DNA of 64,000 bases, from the NCBI RefSeq assembly GCF_018304765.1, contig NZ_CP072643.1, forward strand, positions 248,001 to 312,000, read 5' to 3'. Source of the DNA: Chloracidobacterium sp. N. Its GTDB lineage: Bacteria > Acidobacteriota > Blastocatellia > Chloracidobacteriales > Chloracidobacteriaceae. Position numbers and translations under genes: made by a program. Below the pieces are notes generated by a model that saw only the letters and a program-made list of their open reading frames with translations, did not search any database and was not told where the DNA came from. This document shows, one piece after another, positions 36,852-46,896 of the stretch (positions are counted from its first letter, which is position 1; each line of letters starts with the position of its first letter).

Positions 36852-37474
36852 GCGCCGTGCCCGGACGGTTTCCCAGTGCCGCCATCCTGCTGGCCGGTGG
36901 CGCGGCGCGGCGGATGGGCGGACACCCCAAGCTTCTGCTGTCCATTGACGGCGAATCCCTCCTGCAACGGGCCATCCGTCTGGCGCGCGCGGTTCAAGCT
37001 GCGCCCATCCTCGTTGTGCTTGGCGGCCATGCCGAAAGCTACCGCGCCCACCTCGCCGACGCCGACGGCGCCCCCGATGTCGAACTCATTGACAACCCAC
37101 AGTGGGCGGAAGGGCTGGGCGCTTCGTTGCGCTGTGGCATCGCAGCACTTCCCCCGAACCGGCCGCCGGAAGCCACCTTCTTCGTCCTCGCCCCGGACCA
37201 ACCGCTGGTGTCGGTCACACAGCTTCACCGGCTTCAGGACGCTCTCCGCGACCATCCCGAAGCCACGGCGGCCGCCTGCGACTATGCCGGGACGCCCGGC
37301 GTGCCGGTACTCTTCCGGTACGTCTGGCGTCACCGGCTGCTTGGAGCACACGGCGACATCGGCGCCCGACGCTACCTGCGGGAATACCGCCACGAGGTGA
37401 CGACGTTGCCCTTTCCCAAAGGCGCATGCGACATTGACACCGAAGAGGACTACATCGCCTTTCTGCGTCGGTAA
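36848..37474 (+). CDS. MocA-like molybdenum cofactor cytidylyltransferase
   Basis: A protein of 208 residues with the nucleotidyltransferase signature LAGGAARRMGGHPKLLLSIDGESLL (about 14-38), a middle APDQPLVS (divalent-cation binding Asp) and a late CDIDTEEDY, as in the MobA/MocA/NTP_transf_3 family. MocA adds CMP to molybdopterin for xanthine-dehydrogenase-type enzymes. The pairing with XdhC favours MocA over MobA. The ATG at 36848 overlaps the XdhC stop; earlier in-frame ATGs lie inside XdhC. Confidence 0.88.
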   Translation: MSAVPGRFPSAAILLAGGAARRMGGHPKLLLSIDGESLLQRAIRLARAVQAAPILVVLGGHAESYRAHLADADGAPDVELIDNPQWAEGLGASLRCGIAALPPNRPPEATFFVLAPDQPLVSVTQLHRLQDALRDHPEATAAACDYAGTPGVPVLFRYVWRHRLLGAHGDIGARRYLREYRHEVTTLPFPKGACDIDTEEDYIAFLRR

Positions 37475-37496
37475 CGTCTGTTTTGCGTAATGTCAC

Positions 37497-39248
37497 ATGT
37501 CCCAGCCTGCTGCCAACGTGCCGCCCTTACGCCCCGGTCAGGTCATCGGCGACTACCGCCTCGATGCCCCGCTGCCAGCCGATGTGGGCGATGCCGCCTG
37601 GTGCGGACAGGGCCTTTCAGATCAGGCTGTCGTCCGGCTTGACGTGTTCCAGGACACACCGGCGACGAGTCCGTTGACCCGCCTGGCGTTCGAGCTGGCC
37701 AAGCTACCCCCGCACCCCAACCTGCTTCCGGTGCTGGATGTCGTGACCATGGACGCGCTGATGTTCGTCGTCAGCCCCTACCTGCCCGTGTCGCTGGCCG
37801 AACGTCCACGTCCGCTCACGCCGGAAGAAGCTGTCCACACCATCCGGCAGCTTCTGGCGGCGCTTCAGGTGTTGCACGAACACGGGCAGGTACACGGACG
37901 ACTTGCCCCGGATTACGTGGCGCTCGATGGCGAACAGGTGCGCCTGCGGGGCTACGGCTTCAGCCATGTCCGCCCGCGTCCGGCAGACAACCTGCCGTAC
38001 GTCTCTCCCCATGCGCTCGACGCGCTGCCGACGCCCCAGGACGACATCTGGGCGGCTGGCATACTGCTGTTCGAGCTGCTGAGCGGAGACTTGCCGTTTC
38101 CGCACCAGAACCGCGCCGACCTGCTGCTGGCCATTCGGACGCTCTATCCCGACCCGCTTCCACACAGCCTTCCGGCGCGGCTGCGGCATATCGTCGCCCA
38201 TGCGCTCGAACGCGACCGCCGCCGGCAGTACGCCACCGCGCAGCAGATGGCCGAAGAACTGGCCGCCTGCGCCGAAGAGCTGTCCCGGGAAACCACGGCG
38301 CGCACGTCGTCACCGTCCCTCCGTCCGTTTGCGATGGCAGCCACCGCCGCCCCGCCCGGACGCCACACGGGCCGCCTGGCGCTACTGGTTATCGGACTCA
38401 TCAGTTTTCTGATGCTGGCCGGCATCTGGCTGACGATTCGGTATTTTGAAGGCAAAGACATGTGGCGAATGCTGCCGAACGAGACGATTGTGGCCCCGGC
38501 AGGCGGCGAATTTGCGACGATTTCAGAAGCCATCCGGTCAGCCCGGACAGGTACGCGCATCCTCATTCGTCCCGGCGTGTACCGCGAAACCGTCGTCCTG
38601 ACGAAAAACATCGAACTCGTCGCCGATGGTCCGGCTGGCAGCGTCATTATTGCTTCACATGATGCGCCCTGCCTGCGCCAGAGCCTTGGCTCACAAGTCG
38701 TACGCGGGTTGACCATGCGGAGCCAGAACGCCCCGGCCGTTCAACTCGACGGGGGCGCACTCACCATCGAGGACAGTCAGATGACGGCTGTGGCGGGCGA
38801 GGGTGTTGCCGTGAAAGGGATGGAGACGCGGCTTGTTTTGCGCCGCAGCCGCCTGCACGACGGTCCGGGCCATGGTCTTGCCGCCACCGATGGCGCCCGG
38901 CTGGAACTCGTTGAATGTGACATTATCGGACACGGCGGAGATGGCATCCGGCTTACCGGGCAGGCCCAGCTCCGGGCCTATGACAGCCGCATTGCAGACA
39001 ACCGGCAGGCGGGCGTCCGGGCGCTGGAGCGCGCTGCCGCCCGGCTCGAACGGTGCACGCTGGAGCGTAACGGCAAGGCAACGGACGGCAATGTGACCCT
39101 GGGGCAATTACCGGGAGCGCAGGCTTCCAAGCCGGCATTGAAAGAGGGACTTCCAGCCCGCAGGCAGCATTGCGCTTCACACGTGTTCCCGGCAAACTGG
39201 CGACATTCCACTCCACACACAGGTTTGGTGCACCATGGCCCTGAATGA
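37497..39248 (+). CDS. Membrane-anchored pseudokinase with a C-terminal right-handed beta-helix domain
   Basis: A protein of 583 residues. Residues about 16-265 follow the Ser/Thr-kinase plan, but the active-site residues are changed: VVRLDVF in place of the lysine strand, [12 protein letters not shown] in place of HRDxKPxN, and RGYGFSH in place of DFG. An ordinary catalytic kinase is therefore unlikely. The APE region (YVSPHAL) and the [20 protein letters not shown] helix are well kept. A membrane segment ([21 protein letters not shown], about 292-312) leads to a parallel beta-helix ([34 protein letters not shown]), as in periplasmic-copper-binding/CASH proteins. The role may be sensing a carbohydrate outside the membrane. 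It overlaps the SDR gene by 14 bases, and its last 25 residues look unrelated to the fold. Confidence 0.8.
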   Translation: MSQPAANVPPLRPGQVIGDYRLDAPLPADVGDAAWCGQGLSDQAVVRLDVFQDTPATSPLTRLAFELAKLPPHPNLLPVLDVVTMDALMFVVSPYLPVSLAERPRPLTPEEAVHTIRQLLAALQVLHEHGQVHGRLAPDYVALDGEQVRLRGYGFSHVRPRPADNLPYVSPHALDALPTPQDDIWAAGILLFELLSGDLPFPHQNRADLLLAIRTLYPDPLPHSLPARLRHIVAHALERDRRRQYATAQQMAEELAACAEELSRETTARTSSPSLRPFAMAATAAPPGRHTGRLALLVIGLISFLMLAGIWLTIRYFEGKDMWRMLPNETIVAPAGGEFATISEAIRSARTGTRILIRPGVYRETVVLTKNIELVADGPAGSVIIASHDAPCLRQSLGSQVVRGLTMRSQNAPAVQLDGGALTIEDSQMTAVAGEGVAVKGMETRLVLRRSRLHDGPGHGLAATDGARLELVECDIIGHGGDGIRLTGQAQLRAYDSRIADNRQAGVRALERAAARLERCTLERNGKATDGNVTLGQLPGAQASKPALKEGLPARRQHCASHVFPANWRHSTPHTGLVHHGPE

Positions 39249-40014
39249 CATCTCACTTGCCGGCAAGGTTGCCATCGTCACCGGCGGCGGCCGCGGTATC
39301 GGTAAATCCATCACGAAGCATTTTGTCGCGGCTGGCGCCAATGTCGTCATTGCCAGCCGCAAGCTGGAAGTGCTTCAGGCGACAGCCGCCGAGCTGTCCG
39401 ACATGCCCGGACGCATCCACTGCGTCGGCTGCCATGTCGGACGCAAGGAAGACATCGAAAACCTCGTGGCCGAAACAGAAAGGGTTTTCGGCCCGGTGGA
39501 TATTCTCGTCAACAACAGCGTGACGAACATTGGCCAAGGGCCGTCGCTCGATGTGACCGACGAAATGCTCGACAAAATGGTGGATGTCAACGTGAAGTCT
39601 GTGCTGCGGCTCATCCGGCTGACCGTGCCCAAGATGATCGAGCGCGGCACCGGCGGCTCCATCATCAACGTCGTGTCCATTTCCGGCATTCAGCCGCAGT
39701 ATCAGGGACTGCTGTACAGCTTCACCAAAGCCGGACTTATCATGATGACGCGCAACTGGGCGCAGGAATTCAGCCCCCACGGCGTTCGGGTCAACGCGCT
39801 GGCACCGGGTCTTGTTCGCACCGACTTCAGCGAGTTCTATTGGAAGAACGAAGACCTGATGCGCCGCCTCAAAGCCACCCAGCCCATTCCACGCATTGGC
39901 GAACCGGATGACATCGGCTTTGCCGCGCTGTTTCTGGCCTCCGACAAGGCATCCTACATGACCGGCCAGGTGTTAACCGTGGACGGTGGGGCGCTCATCC
40001 AGCGGGTACTGTGA
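39235..40014 (+). CDS. Short-chain dehydrogenase/reductase (FabG-like)
   Basis: A protein of 259 residues with a classical SDR set: TGGGRGIG (residues 16-23) for NAD(P), NNS in the third strand where NNAG is usual, Ser in [10 protein letters not shown], the catalytic YSFTK (Tyr-x3-Lys) and the family C-terminus [15 protein letters not shown]. The reaction cannot be given; relatives reduce 3-oxoacyl groups, sugars or steroids. The ATG lies within the end of the pseudokinase gene. It is followed without a gap (TGA then ATG) by galactokinase, so the two genes are probably cotranscribed, though no shared pathway is obvious. Confidence 0.88.
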   Translation: MALNDISLAGKVAIVTGGGRGIGKSITKHFVAAGANVVIASRKLEVLQATAAELSDMPGRIHCVGCHVGRKEDIENLVAETERVFGPVDILVNNSVTNIGQGPSLDVTDEMLDKMVDVNVKSVLRLIRLTVPKMIERGTGGSIINVVSISGIQPQYQGLLYSFTKAGLIMMTRNWAQEFSPHGVRVNALAPGLVRTDFSEFYWKNEDLMRRLKATQPIPRIGEPDDIGFAALFLASDKASYMTGQVLTVDGGALIQRVL

Positions 40015-41160
40015 ATGGCAACCCCGGCGGAAACCTTCCGGCAGCAGTTTGGCGTCGGCGGCCGGTGTTTTTCAGCTCCCGGACGGGTCAACCTCATCGG
40101 CGAACACGTGGATTACAACGCGGGCATCGTACTGCCGATGGCAATCGGGTTGCGCCTGTGGGTCTGGGCCAGTCCCCGTTCTGACCGGCAACTGCACGTC
40201 ATCGCCCACGACCTGGGGGAAACAGACGTTCTTGACCTTGATGCCCCCGGCCGGCGTACCAGCACGTGGCGCGATTACCTTGCCGGAACGGCCTTTCACC
40301 TCGAAGCTGCCGGTTTTCGCCTGACCGGCGCGAACCTGCTCATCACAAGCGACATCCCGACCGGGGTGGGACTGTCTTCCTCGGCCGCGTTGGAAGTCGC
40401 CGTCGGCTTTGCCCTGCTCACTCTGGCCGGACACACAGTTGACCGTCTGGCACTCGCCCGCGCCGGACAGGCGGCCGAGCACGATTTCGTCGGAACGCGC
40501 TGCGGATTGATGGATCAGTTCGTGGTGGCGCACGGGCGCGCCGGGCATGCCGTCTGGCTGGACTGCCGTTCGCTGGCTTTTGACTTCATTCCGCTCGACA
40601 CGAACCAGTGCGCCGTGGTGGTGGCCGACAGCGGCGTGAAGCACCAGTTGGCGGCTTCGGAATACAACACACGCCGGCAGGAATGCGAAGCTGCACTCAG
40701 TGTTCTCCAGCGCCTGTTTCCCGACCGGACAACATTGCGGGATGTCACCGAAGCCGAACTGGCGCAGGCGGCCGGGATGCTTTCGGATTCACTCTTGCAA
40801 CGGGTGCGGCATGTCGTGACCGAGATCGGCCGGGTCACGGCATTTGCCCAGGCGCTGCGCGCCAGCGACTGGACCCAGGCCGGGGCGTTGCTGACGGCTT
40901 CCCACCGGTCACTTTCGGAAGACTATGCCGTGAGTTGCCCGGAACTCGATGCGCTGGTGGCGGCCGCCCGGCAGGTTCCCGGCTGTTACGGTGCGCGGCT
41001 GACCGGCGGCGGGTTTGGTGGCTGTACGGTCAACCTCGTCGCGCCGGAAGCCCTGGATGCCTTTTTGCGTGAAGTCCCACGGGCCTATGCCCAACACACC
41101 GGCGGCACGGCCCGGATGTGGGTCGTCCAACCGGCCGCTGGCGTCGGCGAAATGGACTGA
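40015..41160 (+). CDS. galK: Galactokinase
   Basis: A GHMP kinase of 381 residues that phosphorylates galactose at C1 in the Leloir pathway. The galactokinase signature GRVNLIGEHVDYN is near the start (about 23-35), the ATP loop is PTGVGLSSSAAL (about 115-126), and the last motif is GARLTGGGFGGCTVNL (about 324-339). The catalytic Asp is in GTRCGLMDQF. The length is normal for the family. It starts directly after the SDR stop. A likely terminator follows. The epimerase at 4443 could belong to the same sugar pathway, but it is far away. Confidence 0.93.
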   Translation: MATPAETFRQQFGVGGRCFSAPGRVNLIGEHVDYNAGIVLPMAIGLRLWVWASPRSDRQLHVIAHDLGETDVLDLDAPGRRTSTWRDYLAGTAFHLEAAGFRLTGANLLITSDIPTGVGLSSSAALEVAVGFALLTLAGHTVDRLALARAGQAAEHDFVGTRCGLMDQFVVAHGRAGHAVWLDCRSLAFDFIPLDTNQCAVVVADSGVKHQLAASEYNTRRQECEAALSVLQRLFPDRTTLRDVTEAELAQAAGMLSDSLLQRVRHVVTEIGRVTAFAQALRASDWTQAGALLTASHRSLSEDYAVSCPELDALVAAARQVPGCYGARLTGGGFGGCTVNLVAPEALDAFLREVPRAYAQHTGGTARMWVVQPAAGVGEMD

Positions 41161-41164
41161 CCGG

Positions 41165-41200
41165 ACAGCCTTGGTCGGGAAAAGACAGGCTGTTTGTTTA
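41165..41200 (+). terminator. Probable rho-independent terminator after galK
   Basis: An inverted pair ACAGCCT (41165-41171) and AGGCTGT (41187-41193) is followed by TTGTTTA. The loop of about 15 bases is longer than ideal, but the site lies just after the galK stop. Confidence 0.5.
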
Positions 41201-41286
41201 GCCACGTCAATTGTTCGTCTTCCACGATAACTTACCTCATCCTGCGGGGACACCAACCCACACCCTTCTGGAGTACAAAGCTGTCC

Positions 41287-42571
41287 ATGCTTGGTGTTCG
41301 GATGCACGTATGGTGTGTCACCGTTCTGGCCCTGCTGTGGCTGACCGTTGGCGCTTCGGCCCAGACGCCCAACCCGATGGCGATCACCGTCGAACAGGCC
41401 GTCGCCGAAGCCCTGCAACGCAACCTCAGCATTCTGGCTGAACGCTACGAAATTCCACGGGCGGAAGCTGAAGTCATCGCGGCCCGGCTGCGTCCCAATC
41501 CGGTGCTGAGCCTGGGCGGGGACCACCTCGACGTTCTCGGCACGGGTTACGACAACACCAACAATGCCGGTCCGCCCGAATATGCCGCGCGCGTGGACTG
41601 GCCGCTGGAACGGCCGAGCAAGCGCCGCGCCCGGATCGCCGTCGCCGAGCAGGCCCGCGCGGCAGCCGAACTTCGCCTCCAGGACGCGCTGCGCCAGCTT
41701 GCGCTCGAAGTCCAGCAGGCGTTTGTCGAACTTCAGGCCGCCAAAGAAAGCCTGCAACTGGCGCGCGCCAACCAGCAGACCTTTGAAGAACTCGTCGCCA
41801 TCAATGCCGCCCGGGTGCGGGCCGGCGATCTGGCCCCGATTGAACTGGTACGGACGCGCGTTTCCGCCATCCAGCTCAACCAGGCGGTCATTCAGGCGGA
41901 AACCCCGCTGGCGCGTGGCGCAAAACCGGCTTCAGGCCCTGATGGGGCGGGCCGAGGCGCTGGATACCTTCGAGGCCGTCGGGGACATGCGCCGGGATGA
42001 CCTTCCGCCGGGGCTTTCCCCGCTGCTGTCCCGCGCGCTTGATCTGCGTCCCGACCTGCGTGCGCTGCGCGCCGAGCAGGCGCGGACGCTGGCCGATCTC
42101 AAACTCCAGATTGCCCAGGGCAAAATCGAGTACACCGTCGGCGTGGAATACCGCCGCCAGCAGGGTCTGGCCGGAACGGGCAACTCGCTGGGACTGTTCC
42201 TGTCCCTGCCGCTGACCATCTATGACCGCAATCAGGGCGGGATTGCCCGGGCGCAGGCCGAAATCCGCCAGTCCGAACTGCGCATTGCGGCCCTCGAACG
42301 GGAAATTCGCGCCCAACTTGAAGCCACGTATGCCCAGTGCCGGGCCGCCAACACCGTCCTGCTGAGCTTCGAGAGCGGCCTGCTCGAACAGGCCCGCGAT
42401 GTTCTCAACGTGACCGAATACGCCTACCGCCGGGGTGAAGCCAGTTTCGTTGAATTTCTGGACGCCCAGCGGACCTACAACGAAACGATGCAGGGCTACA
42501 TTGATGCCCGCGCCGAATATGCGCGGCTGCGTTTTACGCTGGACAACCTGACCGCTCAGGGAACGCCATGA
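41287..42571 (+). pseudogene. CzcC/TolC-family outer-membrane efflux protein with a frameshift
   Basis: The first part (41287 to about 41915) has a signal peptide (HVWCVTVLALLWLTVGASAQ) and the TolC-like start MAITVEQAVAEALQRNLSILAE. At about 41915 the frame shifts by one and the homology resumes as AQNRLQALMGRAEALDTFEAVGD, running to 42571 with AEYARLRFTLDNLTAQ, the usual end. A single extra base in CTGGCGCGTGGCGCAAAAC would explain it. The pieces together give a normal protein of about 428 residues. It would form the outer-membrane channel of the heavy-metal pump coded downstream. A sequencing error is as likely as a true mutation. Its stop overlaps the next start (ATGA). Confidence 0.85.
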
Positions 42572-43743
42572 GAGATGTCTTGAAAACCCACGCCGGTCGA
42601 CTGGCCTTAGCCGGCTTTGTCATGAGTCTGGCCATCGGGTGCCAGAAACCGACGGAAGCGCCGGTCAATCCGGCCCGGAAAGACGACTGGAAACAGGAAA
42701 TCCGGGTCGAACCCGTGACCGTCGAACGTGTGCCGCGCGATGAAGTCGTCGCGCCCGGCAAGGTCGAACTCGATCCCAACCGCATTGCGCGCATCATGCT
42801 GCCACTGCCCGGACGCATTACGGAAGTGCGTGTCCGGGTAGGCGATGCTGTCCGGGCCGGCCAACCGCTGGTGACGCTGGAAAGCCCGGACGTGGCAGAA
42901 GCCATCGGGGCGCTGCGGCAGGCCGAAGCCAACCTCGTACAGGCCCGGGCTGGTCTGGCGCAGGCCGAAGCGGCGCTGGCCAAAGCCGAGCAGGATGCCG
43001 AACGCGCCAAAGACCTCTACGAACACCGGGCCATTGCCCAGAAGGAAGTTCTGGCGGCGGACAACGTTGTGGTGCAGTCCCGCGCAGCGGTTGAGCAGGC
43101 CCGCGCCGTCGTGGCGCAGGCCGAAGCCGGCCGGGAACAGGTGCGCCGGCGGCTCGAAACCCTTGGGCTGGATGACAGCGGACGCGAACAGCGCATTACC
43201 GTCCGCGCCCCGCTCAACGGCAAGGTCCTTGAACTCGCCGTGGTTCCCGGCGAGTACCGCACCGATACGTCCGTGTCGCTGATGACCGTCGCGGACCTGA
43301 GCCGGCTGGTCGTCACGGCCAACGTCCCGGAAGCCAACCTCTACCTTGTGGAGGTGGGTGAAAACGTCGAAGTCGAACTGACGGCTTTTCCCAACGAACG
43401 TTTCACCGGGCGGGTCATCCGCATTGCCGACACGATTGATCCGCAGACCCGGACGGCGCGGGTCATTGTGGAACTCACTTCCGGCGTACAGCGGCTGCGC
43501 CCGGACATGTTCGCCCGTCTCCGCCTCTCTGACGCCCCGACGCCGCTGCCGGTGATTCCGAAAGCGGCGGTTGTTGAACGGGAAGGCGTCACCGGGGTCT
43601 TTGTTGAACGGGAAGCGGGCAGGTTTGACTGGCGTCCCGTGCGGGTGGGCGTGGCGCTTGGCGAGCGGGTCGCCGTGCTCGAAGGTCTCCGGCCGGAAGA
43701 ACGGGTGGTGGTCGGGGGAACGATGCTGCTGTACCGCAATTGA
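42568..43743 (+). CDS. CzcB-like membrane fusion protein of a heavy-metal RND pump
   Basis: A protein of 391 residues with a lipoprotein signal ending in LAIGC (Cys25), then LPLPGRITEVRVRVGDAVRAGQPLVTLESPD of the lipoyl-like domain, a long coiled-coil hairpin (EAIGALRQAEANLVQARAGLAQAEAAL...), the second lipoyl half (RAPLNGKVLELAVVPGEY), a beta-barrel with NERFTGRVIRIADTIDPQTRTARV, and the membrane-proximal domain. TIDPQTRT is a typical HlyD/CzcB segment. It links the inner-membrane pump to the outer-membrane channel. It overlaps CzcC by four bases, and CzcA follows after 13 bases. Confidence 0.9.
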   Translation: MRDVLKTHAGRLALAGFVMSLAIGCQKPTEAPVNPARKDDWKQEIRVEPVTVERVPRDEVVAPGKVELDPNRIARIMLPLPGRITEVRVRVGDAVRAGQPLVTLESPDVAEAIGALRQAEANLVQARAGLAQAEAALAKAEQDAERAKDLYEHRAIAQKEVLAADNVVVQSRAAVEQARAVVAQAEAGREQVRRRLETLGLDDSGREQRITVRAPLNGKVLELAVVPGEYRTDTSVSLMTVADLSRLVVTANVPEANLYLVEVGENVEVELTAFPNERFTGRVIRIADTIDPQTRTARVIVELTSGVQRLRPDMFARLRLSDAPTPLPVIPKAAVVEREGVTGVFVEREAGRFDWRPVRVGVALGERVAVLEGLRPEERVVVGGTMLLYRN

Positions 43744-43756
43744 AGCGAGGGCAACC

Positions 43757-46700
43757 ATGATTGAACTTCCAAATCTGGCGCTGCGCTACCGCGCCGCTGT
43801 CCTGGCCGCAGCCCTGCTGCTCATCGGCGCCGGCGTCTGGGCGTTTCAGAACCTCAAGGTCGAGGCATACCCGGACATTTCCGATACGGGTGTCGTCGTC
43901 ATCACCCAGTTTCCCGGCAATGCCGCTGAAGAAGTCGAGCAGCAGGTCACCATTCCCATCGAACGCGCCCTGAACAACACGCCCAAGGTCATCGGCCGCC
44001 GTTCCCGGACGATCTTCGGGTTGTCCGTCGTCGAGCTGACCTTTGACGACGGCGTGGATGATTACTTCGCCCGGCAGCTTGTGCTCGAACGGCTGCGGGA
44101 GGCCGAACTGCCGGAAGGCGTACAGCCGGGACTGGGGCCGCTGACGTCGGGCATTGGCGAAATGTACCGCTACCGGCTTGACGGCGACGGCATCCCGGAA
44201 ATGAAGCTGCGCGAGCTTCAGGACTGGGTGGTGCTGCCGCGCCTGCTCCAGGTGCCGGGCGTGGCGGATGTGGCCACCTTTGGCGGGCTGGTCAAGACCT
44301 ACCGCGTGGAACTCGACCCGCTGAAGCTGGAAAAATTCGCCCTCACGGCCAGGCAGGTGGCCGACGCCATCAGCGCCAACAACCGCAATGCCGGCGGTGG
44401 CATCGTGGACAATCAGCAGCAGAGCCTGGTCGTGCGCGGCGTCGGGCTGGTTCGCTCCCGGCAGGACATCGAACGCATCGTCATCGGGGCCTTTGACGGC
44501 GTTCCCCTGTTTGTCCGCGATGTGGCCCAGGTGAGCGTGGCCCCGGCACTGCAAACCGGCATTTTTGGCTACGACGACGTATCCGGCGGCGTCGAGGGCA
44601 TTGTGCTGTTGCGCCGGTGGGAAAATCCAAGCGACACACTGGCCGCGCTCAAGGAAGCCACTGCCGAACTCAACACCCAGCTTGCCCCGCAGGGTGTCCG
44701 CCTCGTGACCGTCTATGACCGGGGGGAACTGGTTTCCAACACCCTGCGCACCGTCTCGCGGACACTCATCGAAGGGCTTATCGTCGTTACGCTCGTGCTG
44801 TTTTTCTTCCTGGGCGACGTGCGGGCGGCGCTGCTGACGGCTATCACCATCCCGCTGTCGCTGCTGTTTGCCTTTGTCTGTCTGAAGCTGGCCGGCATTC
44901 CTGCCAATCTGTTGAGTCTGGGGGCGCTCGATTTCGGCATCATCGTGGACGGCACGCTGGTCATGGTGGAGCACATCGTGCACCGGCTGGCGGATGACCG
45001 GCATTCCCGGCGAAGTGTGTTTGAAACCGTCCGGCGGGCGGCACTCGACATCGAGCGGCCGGTGTTTTTCTCCATGGTCATTCTGATTTCCGCCTACCTG
45101 CCGCTGTTCACCATGGAGCGGGTCGAGTACCGGTTGTTTGGCCCTATGGCGTTTACCGTGTGCAGTGCGCTGCTTGGGTCACTCGTGCTGTCCCTGACGC
45201 TGACGCCGGTGCTGGCCAGCTACTGGCTGACGCGCAGTGTGCGGACGTGGGAAAACCCGGTTGTCCGGTGGCTGCGGCAGGGCTATGCCGCCGCGCTGGA
45301 AGTCACCCTGGCGCGCCCCTGGCTCACCGTGGGGGCTGCCGGCGCCATCGTGCTGGTTGGACTTGGCATCGGGCTGCGCCTTGGGACGGAGTTCCTGCCG
45401 CAGCTTGATGAAGGCGTCATCTGGATTCGCGCCAACCTGCCGCCCGGCATTTCCCTGACGGAATCGGCCCGCACGGCCAATCGCATCCGCGCGCTGATTC
45501 GGGAATTTCCAGAGGTTTCCGGCGTCATCTCCCAGAGCGGACGCAATGACGACGGCACCGACCCGTTCGGCCCCAACCGCAACGAGCTGCTGGTCAACCT
45601 GCACCCTTACGAAAGCTGGACGACCGGACGCACCAAGGCCCAACTCGTGGCGGAAATGTCGCGTCGGCTGGAAGCCGGCATTCCCGGAGCGACCTTCAAC
45701 TTCACCCAGCCCATCATTGACACCTCGACCGAAATGGCCACCGGATCGAGTGCCGACCTGGCCATTATTCTGCGCGGCCCCGATCTGAAGCAGTTGCGGG
45801 AGCTGGCCAAACAGACCCTGACCATTGTCCGGCAGATTCCGGGCGCGGCTGACAGCTCCATTGAACAGGAAGCCGACCAGCCGCAACTGCGGCTGCGCGT
45901 CAACCGGGAAGAAGTGGCGCGCTATGGGATCAACGTGGCTGACGTACAGGACCTCATCGAGCTGGCCATCGGCGGCCGTCCGGTGGGCGTGGTGTTTGAG
46001 GGCGAGCGGCGGTTTGACATCGTCGTCCGCTACACGCCGGAAGCCCGCGCCAGTGCGGCCACGATTGGCAAGCTTCTGGTGCCGACGGCCGATGGCGGGC
46101 GCATTCCCCTGTCGCAGCTTGCTGAAATTGCCGTTGTGGAAGGGGCCAGCATCATTGCCCGGCGTGAAAACCAGCGCCAGGTGACGGTGCGCACCAACAT
46201 CCGGGGACGCGACCAGGGCGGCTTTGTCCGCGAAGCCCAGCAGGCTGTAGCCGCCCAGGTCAACCTGCCTGAAGGCTACGCCGTCGAGTGGGGCGGACAG
46301 TTCGAGAACCTCACCCGCGCGCGGGCGCGGCTGACCATCGTGCTGCCGGTGACGCTGGCCATCATTTTCGGGCTGCTGTTTCTGACGTTCGGCCGGGCGC
46401 GGGATGCCTGCATCGTGCTCGCCAGCGTTCCCTTTGCGCTCGTCGGCGGGCTGGTGGCCCTGTGGCTGCGCAATATCAACCTGAGCGTTTCGGCCGCCGT
46501 TGGTTTCATTTCCCTGTTTGGCGTCGCGGTGATGAGCGGCGTGCTCATCGTGTCGGAAATCAACCGCCTGCGTGAAGTTGAGGGGCTGTCCGTACGGGAC
46601 GCCATTTTCACCGGCGCCTGTCAGCAGATGCGGCCGGTGCTGATGATGCTCATCGTGGCGCTGCTGGGGATGATTCCGGCAGCGCGCGCCGTCGGAATCG

Positions 46701-46852
46701 GCTCGGATGTCCAGCGTCCGCTGGCGACCGTCGTCGTGGGCGGTCTCTTTTCGGCCCTGATTCTGACGCTGCTGGCCCTGCCCAGCCTGTATGCCGTTCT
46801 CGTCGCCGAGGAGAAGCCGCCACTTCCCGAAACCACAGTGCCGCCCGCCTGA
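43757..46852 (+). CDS. czcA: CzcA/CusA-family heavy-metal RND transporter
   Basis: A protein of 1031 residues with the RND layout: about 12 membrane helices and two large periplasmic loops. EAYPDISDTGVVVITQFPGNAAEEVEQQVTIPIERALNNTP near the start and GPLTSGIGEMYRYRL are typical of heavy-metal (HME) RND proteins. The fourth helix reads LGALDFGIIVDGTLVMVEHI, which carries the D...D...E residues seen in CzcA-type proton relay. It probably exports Co/Zn/Cd or Cu/Ag cations; the metal cannot be told with certainty. An open frame extends upstream to 43571 inside CzcB; the ATG at 43757 gives the normal N-terminus. Confidence 0.93.
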   Translation: MIELPNLALRYRAAVLAAALLLIGAGVWAFQNLKVEAYPDISDTGVVVITQFPGNAAEEVEQQVTIPIERALNNTPKVIGRRSRTIFGLSVVELTFDDGVDDYFARQLVLERLREAELPEGVQPGLGPLTSGIGEMYRYRLDGDGIPEMKLRELQDWVVLPRLLQVPGVADVATFGGLVKTYRVELDPLKLEKFALTARQVADAISANNRNAGGGIVDNQQQSLVVRGVGLVRSRQDIERIVIGAFDGVPLFVRDVAQVSVAPALQTGIFGYDDVSGGVEGIVLLRRWENPSDTLAALKEATAELNTQLAPQGVRLVTVYDRGELVSNTLRTVSRTLIEGLIVVTLVLFFFLGDVRAALLTAITIPLSLLFAFVCLKLAGIPANLLSLGALDFGIIVDGTLVMVEHIVHRLADDRHSRRSVFETVRRAALDIERPVFFSMVILISAYLPLFTMERVEYRLFGPMAFTVCSALLGSLVLSLTLTPVLASYWLTRSVRTWENPVVRWLRQGYAAALEVTLARPWLTVGAAGAIVLVGLGIGLRLGTEFLPQLDEGVIWIRANLPPGISLTESARTANRIRALIREFPEVSGVISQSGRNDDGTDPFGPNRNELLVNLHPYESWTTGRTKAQLVAEMSRRLEAGIPGATFNFTQPIIDTSTEMATGSSADLAIILRGPDLKQLRELAKQTLTIVRQIPGAADSSIEQEADQPQLRLRVNREEVARYGINVADVQDLIELAIGGRPVGVVFEGERRFDIVVRYTPEARASAATIGKLLVPTADGGRIPLSQLAEIAVVEGASIIARRENQRQVTVRTNIRGRDQGGFVREAQQAVAAQVNLPEGYAVEWGGQFENLTRARARLTIVLPVTLAIIFGLLFLTFGRARDACIVLASVPFALVGGLVALWLRNINLSVSAAVGFISLFGVAVMSGVLIVSEINRLREVEGLSVRDAIFTGACQQMRPVLMMLIVALLGMIPAARAVGIGSDVQRPLATVVVGGLFSALILTLLALPSLYAVLVAEEKPPLPETTVPPA

Positions 46853-46856
46853 TGTC

Positions 46857-46895
46857 CGGCAAGCGCCGCTGGAGCGGCAACCCGCCGTCTTGCCG
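46857..46895. terminator. Nested inverted repeats between convergent genes
   Basis: An outer pair CGGCAAG (46857-46863) and CTTGCCG (46889-46895) encloses GCCGCT-GG-AGCGGC (46865-46878). It lies between the end of CzcA and the end of the CBS gene and could serve as a two-way terminator. There is no T-run. Confidence 0.4.
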
Positions 46896-46896
46896 C

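Noticed and set aside
43571-43756. Longer CzcA start inside the czcB gene
   Set aside because: The extra residues (SGRKNGWWSGERCC-like) are out-of-frame czcB; the ATG at 43757 gives the usual first helix.
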